The notes below the pieces were generated by a model, which was not told the DNA's origin, made no database searches, and was given only the letters and a program-made list of their open reading frames with translations. From the NCBI GenBank assembly GCA_015680685.1, contig MNCI01023407.1, positions 10,302-74,301 of the forward strand: a stretch of 64,000 nt of DNA, given 5' to 3'. Shown in pieces: positions 33,421 to 45,239 of this stretch (its first letter is position 1; every line of letters starts with the position of its first letter). The DNA is from Gnetum montanum (taxonomy: Eukaryota; Streptophyta; Gnetopsida; Gnetales; Gnetaceae). Made by a program: the position numbers and the translations under genes.

Positions 33421-34180
33421 TGCATTGTTATGTTAAATCATGTTGTATCTGACTAGATTTGAGTTGGCAACCTTCCCAAAAAATTAGCTGATCCTGGAAA
33501 TCCCCTTATCTATTTATAGATGATTGGGAATAAACCATGCAAAGATCTTCTAGATTCAAGTTCTAGTGTTAATTTGATTTTCCATGAGATGTATACCTTT
33601 TGGAATATGCCACCTCTCAAGAAGAGCAATATTAGATTAGAATTAGTAGACTAGTCCATCATTGTTTCATTAAAATTAGTAGAAGATATTGTGACCACTG
33701 TTTGTAGGTGGTCTTAGCCTATCGATTTCCTAGTAATTAAAGTTGAAAACTACAAGGGCGATTTTTCAATCATTATGGAAAGGGTATGGCTAAGTACTAT
33801 TGATGCAAGAATGGGCATTAAAGATCTTTCCCTAGAAATTCCCAAGAAAAATGCATTCAAAAACATCAAGAACAAATGAGTTCCATGCATCATGTATAGT
33901 GATATAGGATGCAACTATGTGTAGAAAATTTGGTCTATGAAAAGAGCATCCATTTCCACATGTAGGCAGTGTGAAAATGAGGTAGATATTCAAAGGTGCC
34001 TATACATAGTAGCCACAAAACTAGAGGGCATCCAATGGCTGATAGCTAATTCTGGGAATAGCAAAATTTGCATGAAACTAACCGAGAGCCTGACATGCAC
34101 CTATGTCATAGGCATGAATGAATTGGACTAAGTTCATTGTCAACTTTTGGATGACAAAAATGATGATACCTATTGAGGAG
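33421..34180 (+). pseudogene. E3 aspartic protease region (broken)
   Basis: The active-site block reads LLDSSSSVNLI near 33548-33580, with D-S-S for D-S-G. Then come LVEDIVTTVC, the IIMERVWLST remnant (IIMGRAW in E4) and, at 33937-34131, a Cys-bearing linker STCRQCENEVDIQRCLYIVA. Several stops interrupt it. The order matches the E2 protease frame. Confidence 0.8.
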
Positions 34181-34380
34181 AGTTGGAAATCCTTAAGAAT
34201 TTTAAACAATTATCCCTAGAATTAAAAACTCTAACTACCGACCTTAAATATGCATTTCTGAAAAATGGAAAGTTGGTTATAATCAATGCTAACCCTACTC
34301 TTGAACAAAAAAAATTATTGAAAGTGGTGAATAGATGGCCAACAACCTTTGCTTGATCATATCTTGAACTCATTGGATTT

Positions 34381-35640
34381 GATTCACAAATATGCTAGTA
34401 CTTTATCTATACCAATTTAGCCATGAAGCCAAGGAAGCAACCATAGTGGCAATTGAACCCTAAATTAAAGCAAATTGTCAAGGAGGAAATAGAAAAAATC
34501 CTCAAGGTGGGGTTCATATATCCTATTGTGAATAGTGAGTGGGTCAACCTACTCATGATTGTGCTAAAGAAAGGTGGCAAGTGGCAGGTTTGTATTGATT
34601 TCAAGTTGTTAAACATGGCAACATTCAAAGATCATTTTTTATGTCAATCAAGTGTTGAACACCATTTCTAGACATTATTATTATAGCTTTCTAGATAGTT
34701 ATAGTGGCTATAACCAAATTTAGATTGCACTAGAGGATTAGGCCAAAACTACATTCAAGAGTTGTTGGGAGACTTTTGCATATCAAAAGATGCCTTTTAT
34801 TCTATGCAATGCTCCTACCACATTCCAATGCTTAGTCTTGAGCATCTTTTAATAGCAAATTGGTAGTAAGGTGGAAATCTTCATTGATGACTTTTCCACT
34901 TATGGTGCTACATTTGAGTAAGCTTTGAGTCACCTTGAGCAAGTATTAAAAAGATGTGTTGAGACAAACATGTGACTCAATTGGCAAAATAGCCATCTAA
35001 TGGTCCAAGAGGACATAGTCTTAGGACACAAAATCTCACAAGTAAGGATAAAGGTAAACCCTGAAAAGATAAGGGTCATTCAAGGAATAACTTGTCAACT
35101 AGAAACAATTAAATATGTTTGACCATTCCTTGGACACACTAGTTACTACTAGTGATTCATAAAGAATTTCTCTAAGATTGCAAAATCGTTGGTCAAGCTA
35201 ACAAAGAAAGATGCTTCATTTGTTTGGACTAAGGAATGTCAAAATTCATTCCAACAATGAAAGGAGAAACTTGTAGAAATTCCAATTCTACAAGCAGTAA
35301 ACTTGTCTAGACCATTTCACATCATGAAAAATGCATCAAATCATGCCTTGGGAGCCATGCTAATGTAGTTGGATGATCAAAAACATCCATATTACATCCA
35401 CTACNATGGTGAGTCCCTGTGTCATACAGTGGCTAGTGATCTTGCAGGAGTTCAATCTTACAATGGTAGATCAAAAGGGAACTGAGAATGTGGTCATCAA
35501 CCATCTCTCTCAATTAAGATGGAATAACAAAGAAGAGGAGAGCCCACTATCTAATCAATTTCTTAATGAACTCCTCCTTTCTAGAGAAATTAATGAAAAA
35601 GTACCCATAAAACCAAAATGGCATGATGGCATTCTCACTT
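34381..35640 (+). pseudogene. E3 reverse transcriptase and RNase H (broken)
   Basis: The RT N-terminal part at 34453-34671 has 'VGFIYPIVNSEWVNLLMIV' and KKGGKWQVCIDF. The catalytic box reads IFIDDFSTYGA (FIDD encoded at 34880-34891), so both aspartates remain. RNase H follows, ending near VDQKGTENVVINHLSQLRW (35467-35523). Stops are scattered throughout, and one N lies at 35405. Confidence 0.82.
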
Positions 35641-36945
35641 CTCACTCATGAAATGCCACAAGATCTAAACCAAAGGAAGAAATAATAGTTTCTTCATCAG
35701 GCCAAGCACATCATGGAAATCAAAAAACACCTTTACAAGGTATGTGTCGATAGACTAGTTTGGTGGTGTGTCCTAGATATTGTATGTTCTCTAGGATGCT
35801 CATGAGGGTCCTTGTAGAGGCCACTATGTAGGGAGATGCATGGCCATTAAAATCTTGATGGCAGGGTACTATTGGTCAATAATCTTTAGGGATGCCCACC
35901 AATATATCCTATTGTGTGAATGTTCTCAACGAGATGTTGGGATGACCACATGAATGGAGGGACCTCAATAGTGAATTCAACCACTAGAACCCTTTGACAT
36001 ATGGGGCATAAAATTCATGGGTTCCATCACACCCATGTCTAAAGGCATACATTACCATCATCATTGACTACTGTACTAAACTGGTAGAAGCAACAACTGT
36101 CATTGACTGCACATCATCCACTACTACTTGGTTTTTTTAATAACACATTGTAAATAGGTTTGGAGTGCCATGTGCTCTAATTTCTGACAATGGAACCCAT
36201 TTCATAGGCACTACTTTTCACAAGCTCATGCAACGCTTGGGGGTTGAACATAAATTAACACCCTACCTCCCTCAAGCCAATGGTCAAGTAGTGGTTACTA
36301 ATAGGAAGATTACAAAGTTCTTAATAAGAACCGTTAGCAATTATAGAAGAGATTGGAGCACAAAACTTAATGATGCCCTCTAGGCCTATCGCTTAACATG
36401 GAAGCTCCCTATAGCCTACTCACCCTATGAGCTAGTGTATAAGAAACTACCAATACTTCCTATTAAATCCGAGCTCTATACACTTTCAACAGCCTATGAC
36501 TTGGATTTTGACCTGAGTCTAGCACAAAGAGAATGATTGATCAACCTTAATGTGCTAAATGAAAACTGATTAGTGGCATTGTCCTTGAATGAAGTGCACA
36601 AGGCATTCAACAAGCAATGACATGACCTAAGAATAAGAAAAGTCAAATTTCAACATAGAGATAAGGTCTTCTACTAGAACCCACACATGTTCCACAATGA
36701 ACTAAATTTCAAATATTGTGGGAGGGCCTTAAAAAATTGATGAAACTTTTCCTTCTGAGGCCTTGATAATCTATGAACTTGAAAGCCCAAATAAGAAACA
36801 ATTGGGTAACATTCAACAAATAAAACTTTTCCATGAGCCTAAGCAAGCTAGTGCAATGAATAACTCATCAAATAGACAACCTCACTCAATCTTTCAAATC
36901 TCTTCCTTCCAACTCAATCATGGGGGAGATGGCCATCTGTGCTAA
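35641..36945 (+). pseudogene. E3 integrase (broken)
   Basis: A zinc-domain remnant lies near 35820-35930 (HYVGRCMAI-like, then a CECSQ pair). The piece at 36165-36383 has LISDNGTHFIGTTFHKLMQ and then PQANGQVVVTNRKI; glutamate in the QAEVTN box of E2 is V here, so a catalytic acid is probably lost. The C-terminal piece at 36763-36945 ends LNHGGDGHLC, matching the ends in E2 and E4. Confidence 0.83.
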
Positions 36946-38927
36946 CCATTTACGTAGCTCCTCAATTTTTCTATTTTTTGTTTCACATTTTTTTACACTT
37001 TTTTTATTTTACACATTTTTGTTTTATACTTTTTTCTATTTTACACCATCATTGGTACATTTAATTGTTCTTGAATATTTTACACTTGTATAATTTCCTT
37101 TGTTTTGGACGTGATTTCCTAAGTTTCTACTAATAAAGTTCTGTGTGTCAATAGGACATAGTGGTGCTATTGTTGTTGTTAGTGGTGGTTTGTACTTATT
37201 ATTTGTGATTACTAATGTCTAGTTTCTATTTTTGAATTTTGGTATTGATAACTAAGACATGATTTCTTTTTCATGGAACAGGCAGTGAGTCCATAACATC
37301 CACCCATCCACAAACTCTATGGTTTTCCTTATTTTGGAAGTATGAGGTCCCTTTTCATTAAGTAAAACTTTAAAAAAATTTTGACCTTGGTAGTTTCTGG
37401 ACTTGGAAAGCATTCAAGGGTTTGAACTAGGTGTGACTTCAAGGGAACTTAATATTCTTTATACCCTTCTACTTGGGTGCATTAGTATTTTCATGGATTT
37501 TTTACCATTTTGTGTTGACCAATAACAAGAAGTTGAATAAGCCTTTGCATGGTATGGTTCCCATCTACAAAAACATAAAATAAAAAAAATGAAAAAAATG
37601 ATGAAAAATAACAAAAATGAATGATGATGGAAATTCCAAGCACACCCCTTAGATTGAATAACAGACTACAAAAATTGGTTATGGGAATAGAAAGACATGT
37701 TACCCATGCTTGAAGGTCCCCTCTAACTAAGGCCCTTTCTCACTTCTTAATTCTCTTTTCTTCTCTATAAAGAATAGTAATTGATCTAAAGGGAAGCACT
37801 CTTATGTCTCAAGGGGATGGACCAATCTTAGAGTGGTGATGCAAAGTGACTAAACGTGGTTGGTTTTAGTCTAGGCTAAAAATGGATTTTATTAAGTAAT
37901 TTAACCACAAAATTCATGAGGGACTTCATGTAACCTTAATCGAGAATTCCATTCCACTTTCTCCCTCATCCATCTATGATTTCCATAACTCATCTCACTG
38001 GTAGTATCCATGTCTTTGTTCAATGTCTTAGTTTGACGTGCCTAAATTCATAGGTAGATTCTTTTGGGTTTTGGTCCTTCAATTTCATAACCATTAATCA
38101 CCTATGGGGCCCATAGACTCCTTAGGTTAAGGTTATGCAAGGGCAAAAATGGCATGTGCCTACTATGGGGAGGACCCACTTGCATATCTCTTGGTTGGGT
38201 TAGTTAAGTACCTCATCCTTAGACATTCTTGCAATCCAAATCTTTGTGTGCCCCATCCAATGCATCCAATTGTGCACTCCTTAAGGTAATTTCTTTAATG
38301 AACACATTCTCCACCCAATTTTTCAATTTTTGAGCTTTCAAAAATCCTCTTCGATGATTCCATTAAATTCTTGGCTTTTCTAGGACTCCATGAACCCCAC
38401 TTTCATCAGAAAACTCTATGTATTTTTTTAGAAATTCAAGTTGAAAATTTTTTTTACACCCTTCATAAATGAATACCTGTTGATAAACCCCTAGTGTATA
38501 CAAGACCTTGTATATGGGACCTTGTTGATGTAGCACAAAATTAGTATATATATACATGCCAACACTTTGAATTTTTCACATTTCCTTTCAACCACTAGAG
38601 GAGTTTTTACAGTTTTCAGAGCCTAGAACCATCCAGAAGCCATATCTTCCTAACCATCTATCCAAATCACTTTGTTCTTTAACCCTATAGCTATCGGAGG
38701 TAAGCTCTTAGTTGTGGGGGCTACAAACGAAATTTTTTGACATAAAATTTTCTAAATGTTTCTAACTCCCATAAAGGTTTAACAAAGAAACCAACATGAA
38801 AACATCGAATTACAAAAGTTCAACCCTTCCAAATAGCTTCGATAATACTTTGAACTTAAAAATTAATAAAATAACTAATCTACCATGGTCCAACATTAGC
38901 CTAAGTGTAGCTAACTGATGAGATAGG
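36946..38927 (+). other. E3 spacer between integrase and extra ORF
   Basis: Non-coding, with T-rich runs at 36960-37040 and A-rich runs at 37575-37615. It is homologous to the E2 and E4 spacers. A strong donor-like GGAG|GTAAGC lies at 38695-38704. No gene is recognised. Confidence 0.6.
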
Positions 38928-38989
38928 GTATCAAAACATTATAAGTTACACATTATATATCCTAATCCTTGGATGTGTTGTGAACACAG
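38928..38989 (+). other. Intron-like segment just before the E3 extra ORF
   Basis: GTATCA donor, CCTAATCC branch-like sequence and TGTGAACACAG acceptor enclose 62 bp. The acceptor is immediately followed by the ATG at 38990. The same arrangement occurs in E2 and, with AG changed to AA, in E4. It could allow a spliced transcript to express the extra ORF; no transcript evidence is available. Confidence 0.45.
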
Positions 38990-41860
38990 ATGGCACCAAA
39001 GGGAAAGCACACATAGGAAGGAGGACCATTACAACAATAAGACAAATGACCATGAATGGAAATGAGCCAAGAACAATCCCAAGCTCAATAAGCAACAACG
39101 CATGCTATGGGACCTCTTAGGGAGGAGCTTGAAGTGGAATCTGTTCATCATATTCTAGAACAAGCAGCAATAATAGTGCAATCCCACTGGGATGAGGCAT
39201 TAGCTCCACAAGTAAACCTTGAGGTGGCCTTAACAGAAGCCTACCTCAAGTAGATCAAATCAAAGGAGGTTCAAAAAATGATGCTCAAAGAGTTGAATTT
39301 TGGCTCTTTCTTGGAGCAAGCACCTCAAGAAGTACAAGATCAACTAAAGACCTCTCCCATGTGGTCCATCATCAATTCTAGCGATGAGTGGTATATGGGA
39401 GAGACATTCATAGTATTGAATAATAAGCAAGCTAGTTCAACAGTTAAGACAAAGGAAATTTCAATGTCCTACTCGATGCAGGCCATTTCAGAGGCACTTG
39501 GGTTGCCAAAAATAAAGGAAAATCTTGCTAAGATTCCAATATAAGAAAACCCCAGGATCAAGAAAGAATGAATATAGTGGTGTTATGGTGTTGATGATAA
39601 CAAGTTTGGTGTGCTCACATTAGTAGAGAGAATCTACTATAAGATTATAGCCTTTCACCTCAATCCAACAGTGAGTTCAAGTAAGATCACTACCTTCTCT
39701 ACTCGTGCATGTACTTCTCTAAGTAGTAGGTTCCTTGTCAACCTTCTATAGCTAATCTATCTTGAGATAGAAAAGTTCTTTAAGGAGAACGAATGTGGAA
39801 GGAAGGCACTCCCCTTTCCATGCCTCATAAGAAAACTATGTCGAAGGGGAGGAATAATTAATTATACAAATGACAATGTCCAATGTGCTCCATCCACTAA
39901 TTGGATGGAGATGTTGAAGGACAAAGTCCCTGCAAAAGTCATCCAAGAAGAGAAGTAGCAACCACCACCTCCACCACCCACTTAGCAAACAGTGCTAGAC
40001 ATTGTTGCAATTTCTTAACGGTTGCATGAACTCTAAGAATGGATCCTAAGTGAGCAAGAGAAATAAGTAGGAATGAGTAGTGGTAATCCATCTATGTACT
40101 AGCCAGCAATGAGTCACTTGAATGAAGTGGCTAGAATAATTAGTCAGATGAAGGGAGGTGGACCAATCTTTTCAACCCAAAGAATGCAGTTGCTCCCAAG
40201 ATTGAATCCTAGTGCCTAAGAGCTAATAGTATCCCTCTCGCAACAACAGAAATTGCTAAAAATATTTGGGAATGCCACTACTTTTTTAATGTACTTGGTG
40301 GAGGGTAAGGGGGCAATATTTTTGATGATGCAATACCAAGGGCAAGAGATAGTAGCAAATGTGGTCGCTGATAGAATTGTTGAAACACTAAATTCACCTA
40401 CGATGCCTATACTAGATGTCTCTATACTTAAAGATGTGCATAAGTATATAGGAATAGTAAGAGGTAAGTTGAGCATAGCACAACATGGACAATTTTTGTA
40501 CCTACTGGTGGGAATTGGGCAATCGATTTTGGACGTCTTTGACCTTTCGGGCAACATAACTGCAACCTAGTTAAAGCGATTAGAAGTAAGGGGCAAGAAC
40601 ATCATTTTAGAGGGGCAACTCAAAATAGCCAAAGAGCTAAATGAATGCTTGGCTATGAAGGTTGCTGAACTAAGAGCCCAAATTACTAACCATGCATTCC
40701 TTAACCCAACATTGATAAATGATGAAGCTCTTGAATAGATTCACACAAGATTGAAAGGGGTTGAGGATGCAATGGAGACGATGATGTTCTATCAATCCTT
40801 AATAGAGGCCACTCAACATAAAATTTAAAAGGCCTTAGATTAGATCCATTAGGAGAGTGTACAATTAACTACAGAGAATCATTTCCTATAAAATGTTTAT
40901 GCACAAAAATAGTAGATTGTAGATTTCATCCATCAACAGTAGGAGTAGCTAGCCAAAGTGAACATTGAGCTAAGGAGATTGGTAACAAAAAATAGAAACC
41001 TCTCCATGGAGGAGGTTTGTGATTTTTCCAAAAGACTACAATCAAAGTAGCTGCAAGAACATTAGGGGCTCTCAAATTTAAGAGAGTTAAAAATCACTAT
41101 AGAGATCAGGTTAATGTATAGAAAGATGTTAATGAAAAATAGATCCAATTGATGAAGGCAAACGTAAATGAGACTCTCCAGAAATTCCAATAAGAAAGAG
41201 AGGTATGGCAACCTAGCATTCATGGGATAGATGCCTACAACAAAGTGGAGATCCACATGAAGGAGTTGCAGATTGAGGAGATGACAAAATACATGGAGCT
41301 TTCCAATCTCTGATATGCAAATCTAGCTATGCTAATTGCCAAACGACCGTAATTTAAATTGGAGAAAAAAGTGGCCAACTCATACTTATTGTATGAGGCA
41401 AAGTTCAAGCACCACAAGGACACCAAGAAAAAGCTTTCGAGGTTCTCAAGGTGAAGTTCACTAATCAAAGATCAACTTTTGAGAACATGGCGAAGAGGAT
41501 GAATGACTACTAGAAGTTGAAGAATGTACTTAGGGTGTTCGATATCAAATGCAAGCAATTTGCTGCCTAGTTTGTCAATGTAAAAGAGTTGTTCTTAATA
41601 ATTCCCTATTCATGAGGTATTCCCATTCTAGCCCACATTGGTGATGCCACGTGGACTGTGAATGATCCTTGGAGTAAGGAGGAGACGATGAAGGCATTGT
41701 TGGATGCCTTTCACCTTCCACCAATAGTGGCAACTACAACAAGACAACCACAGCTACCTCAACCACTACATCCACTTGAAGTAAGAGAAGGTCCTTCAGA
41801 ACCTCCACTACCTAGGACTGTCTAATCTTTTCAACCATCTTCACATTGTTAGAGGATGTG
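38990..41860 (+). pseudogene. E3 extra ORF, unknown function (broken)
   Basis: It begins MAPKGKHT at the end of the intron-like segment and continues with many stops for 2.9 kb. The open piece 39278-39544 has LNFGSFLEQAPQEV and DEWYMGETF. Near 39640-39850 is a block with YYKIIAFHLNPTV and PFPCLIRKLCRRGG, recalling the 'putative plant transposon protein' family (from memory). The piece 40253-40570 is followed by a long Lys/Glu/Leu-rich stretch to about 41480 that looks coiled-coil, then a Pro-rich end. E1 carries a homologue (85-960). No signal peptide or transmembrane helix is evident, so I do not call it an envelope protein. Confidence 0.6.
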
Positions 41861-42038
41861 TTGTCCAATTTTGTTTAGTCATGTTCTCGTGTTTAATGTT
41901 TTTGTCATGAACACCACAATTTTGTAATCAATGTCAATTTGTACACCTAAGCACTTAGTTTTGTTATGTCATGTGTCAATCAATGATCCCATACCTTACC
42001 AATTTTATAAATAACTTGAGGATGAGCTTTCATTTACT
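41861..42038 (+). other. E3 3' untranslated region
   Basis: Shares GTCATGAACACCA and 'CTTGAGGATGAGCTTTCATTTA' blocks with E2 (23128 on and 23275-23299), so this part is conserved next to the polypurine tract. Confidence 0.6.
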
Positions 42039-42048
42039 CTTGGGGGTA
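42039..42048 (+). other. E3 polypurine tract
   Basis: CTTGGGGGTA immediately before the 3' LTR. Confidence 0.85.
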
Positions 42049-42886
42049 TGATGAGGTGTCTTCAGTTGGCTACATCAATGGGATCCCATCAATGTAGGGT
42101 TTCCCATGTTGATGTGTACCTATCAACATGGCACCCTAGTAGGTCTATAAATACAACATCCTAGTTTTGTTAATGTAGATTAGAATTTCAGTTGCTAGCG
42201 AAATTCTTGCAACTTATTTTTGTAAGAGATAAAATAATTTTCTAAGTGCTTGCAACATGAGTTAAGGAGTGTATACATCTTTATTCAAGCACTATTGTAC
42301 CTGAGCATCATAGTGTATGCGACAATAAAGATGAGCTTTTTGATAAACCTTGTAGCACTTGGAATAGCTTAATGATTTATATATGCATTTATTATTTTCA
42401 TTAATGAAGCTAGAATGACTATGAGTTTAAGTAATTAATTAAGCTAAATAGACTAGCACACATAAGTACGACCACTTTGAGCATACGTATAACACTTGGT
42501 AATCGCAGTAGCACTTAACGCTTGGTCACCCAATAGTGTAGTATATGTTTAGAATGTGTACAAAAAGTCAGACCAGATGCTTATGTTAGGATAGTTAGTT
42601 ATTAATTAGCAATTAAATTAGTTAATCAATCTATTCCCAATCTATTACCAACCTTAGGTGAACAAAATATAAAATAATAAAAATCATGTGCCTCAATTAC
42701 ACTTAACAATACACCTAAGCTTCACAAGTATAGTTGGGAAGACAACAACCATTCCACAATTAAATTCACCTTCTAGATTGAATCTTGTGTACAAGAATAC
42801 TAGAAATCGATGAAATTTGACCAAATCATGTGTGAACGCCTTAGTAATTCGTATGGTTGGGCATAAGGGTACCTCGTCTCTCATCA
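42049..42886 (+). repeat. E3 3' LTR
   Basis: TGATGAGGTGTC...CTCTCATCA, matching 29936-30809 along its length. TATAAATACAAC near 42160 is the intact TATA box. Confidence 0.92.
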
Positions 42887-43156
42887 CTGTAGATATGGTA
42901 TAGTTACTATTGTTGGTACTTAGAAAAGCATGCATTAGATTCAAAATATTAAGTAAGTCATTAATTTTTTAATAAATTAAAATAATTTTTATTATTGGTT
43001 ATCTTTGTATTTATGGATTTCATAAAAATTTTAATAAAGTGATTGAAATACTATTCATTGGTGCTAATGCTCAAGTGTCATACCTTCTTTGTTGATGCTA
43101 TGAAAATTTTTTATCTTGAATGCTAAGGCAAATGAGGTTCTTTGGCTCACACCTTA

Positions 43157-44171
43157 TGATGAATCATCATTTGGCTAAGATATTGTAGGTGCTACATCAC
43201 ATATGCATTGTAGCATCCCTGTCGATGCATTTCAATTAGCCACTACATCATAGATTCTACGTTGCATCTATGATATTGCATCTATTTGATAAGGCTAATT
43301 TTTGTTCACCTACGATGTCGTATCTATGATGTCCTATATCCAACATTGTAGCACATGCTACAACATCATAGATTTGATATTGTGAGATGTGTGTAGCCTA
43401 TATATGCAACACCTGGATGCACAGATTTGCATAACTTTCATTTCATCCTTAGATAGATTCTTACAATTTTGTTTCATAGTTTAAGTGATAGAGGAAATGC
43501 CCATAGTGTGGTGTTGAGTACTTGTATGAAATCTTTATTCAAGTAAAGTGTACTTGGGCATAGTTCATGATCAAAAATAAAGATCAAGATTTCTTTTTTC
43601 ATCATTGTAGCATTCACTTAGTTTTATTATTTTACTTAGAATAGTTTTTACTAGTTTCTTAGTTTAATCATTTAGATTTCCAAGTACTTTACTTTCTTGT
43701 TCATTAGTAAAGTGGAATGAGTACAACTAGTTTTGACCATTTAAGTGTAATTTTTTGGTAATCCTAGTAGTGTTATAGCTTGGTACAACCAATATCATAA
43801 TGCTTGGTAACCCAGTAATGATTACATAAGCCTAAAGCATGTACAATAAGTCAAGATCAAATGCTCATCACTCTAGGCTAGAGTAGATTTACATTATTGT
43901 CATTACTTAAATTTAGATTTCTATTCTCAACTTTCATCATGTTCACAATTAGGAGTATTAAAGGTCAAACAACATCAATTATCATATGCCTCACCTTGGA
44001 CTAAACCATATGTAACAAAGCTACCACTAGTCCAAGTGGGAAGACAGTGTCCTATGATCAATGCTTAACAATCTAGATGCCACAACTAGTCCCATCCATA
44101 GAATTCGACTAGACCATGTGTGAACGCTTGTGACTCCTATGGTTGGGTGTAGGGGTACCTACCACTCATCA
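43157..44171 (+). repeat. Solo LTR with near-perfect 5-bp duplication
   Basis: TGATGAATCATC...CCACTCATCA, flanked by CCTTA (43152-43156) and CCTCA (44172-44176). Same family as the LTR interrupted by E2 (14797), with matching GTTGAGTACTTGTA, 'AAGTACTTTACTTTCTTGTT' and terminal blocks. U3 carries the GCTACATCACAT/GATGTCGTATC motif cluster. Confidence 0.85.
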
Positions 44172-44283
44172 CCTCATATTTTCACTTTGAAATATGAATC
44201 AACATCTTTATCATTAATTTTAAATGCTTTCAGACATGGTATAAACATTTTAGTAGTATATCAACTTTATGGGTAAAAGAAAA

Positions 44284-44367
44284 GTGTGTGGGAACGAAAT
44301 GTACTCCTTCCTTTTAATCTTCTATGTGTGTGGGAACAAGATGTACACCTTGCCTCCAAGCTTCTAT
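44284..44367. repeat. Tandem duplication, 2 x 42 bp
   Basis: Two imperfect units start GTGTGTGGGAAC at 44284 and 44326 and each ends CTTCTAT. They lie between a solo LTR and E4, in otherwise unremarkable AT-rich DNA (44177-44466). Confidence 0.85.
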
Positions 44368-44471
44368 GCACTTTATGGATCCTAATTATGTTCTTCTGAA
44401 ATAATTTGTTCTTTTTCCTTCAATTTTTTTTATTTGGTCTATGATAGCTCTATAAATAATTGAGATACTAG

Positions 44472-45229
44472 TGATGAGTGGCGAGGTACCCCTACACTCT
44501 ACCATATGAATACGAGCGTTTCATGTGTGATCCGGTCGAACTCCAAGGACCAAGTGCTTATGCGCCTTAATGGAACACTCTGGGTTAATCAATCGTTGTC
44601 TTTCCAAACTTACTTGTATTGTCACGATTGTATGGTTAAGTAAGCTTGAGGTACATGATTTTTATAGCTTTTATATTTTTTATGTCTTCTGCTAATAAAG
44701 GAGAGAGAGAAAACTAAGTGGCTAACTTACATTAACTATTCATTAACTAATTCTAAATATTCCTAACACTAGTATCCATTCCCACTTGTCGTACACATCC
44801 TGAACCAATGTAACACTGTTGGGATTACCAAATGCTAATCGTTACTGGGTTACCAAGCATTATACGCATGCTCAAAGCGGTCGTACTAAGTGTATTTACC
44901 TAAGGGGGATTGAAGGTTCAGAGAGATATTAATTAACTAGGAAAGAATTAAATAATCATTAATTACTAATTAGCTTAATCTGTATGCTACAAGGTTTATC
45001 ATAAAGTTTCTCTTTATTGTCGTTCACAAAGTTATGCTCAGGTACAAATTACTCAAATAAAGATCCATTCACTCTATGACTCCTACTACGGGCACACAGA
45101 AATAATTCTAACTTTGGAATGAAAAAATTGCAAGAGTTTGGCTAAGGGTCTAAGTCTAAGTGTCTTGAACCAAGGGCACCACCTCTTATTTATAGAAGAT
45201 GAGGCAGGACATGATATCACGGTTCATCA
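44472..45229 (-). repeat. E4 3' LTR (758 bp)
   Basis: On the minus strand it reads TGATGAACCGTGATATC...GCCACTCATCA. Compared with the 5' copy it lacks about 50 bp in U3, between GATATC-type motifs, leaving a single such motif before the TATA box. Confidence 0.95.
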
Positions 45230-45239
45230 TACCCCCATG
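45230..45239 (-). other. E4 polypurine tract
   Basis: Minus-strand CATGGGGGTA directly before the 3' LTR. Confidence 0.88.

Larger units (their letters stand above)
29936..42886 (+). mobile_element. E3: 13-kb Ty3/gypsy element with an extra ORF
   Basis: Two LTRs, primer site and polypurine tract are present. Flanks ATGTA (29931-29935) and CTGTA (42887-42891) match at four of five bases and are probably the target duplication. Order is gag, protease, RT, RNase H, integrase, spacer, intron-like segment, 2.9-kb extra ORF, polypurine tract, LTR. All parts are interrupted by stops. It is the only element here with the whole region downstream of integrase, so it serves as the reference for the others. 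Confidence 0.9.

Noticed and set aside
38990-41860. Envelope protein in E3
   Set aside because: The position suits an envelope-like ORF, but no signal peptide, cleavage site or transmembrane helix is visible. Kept as an ORF of unknown function.
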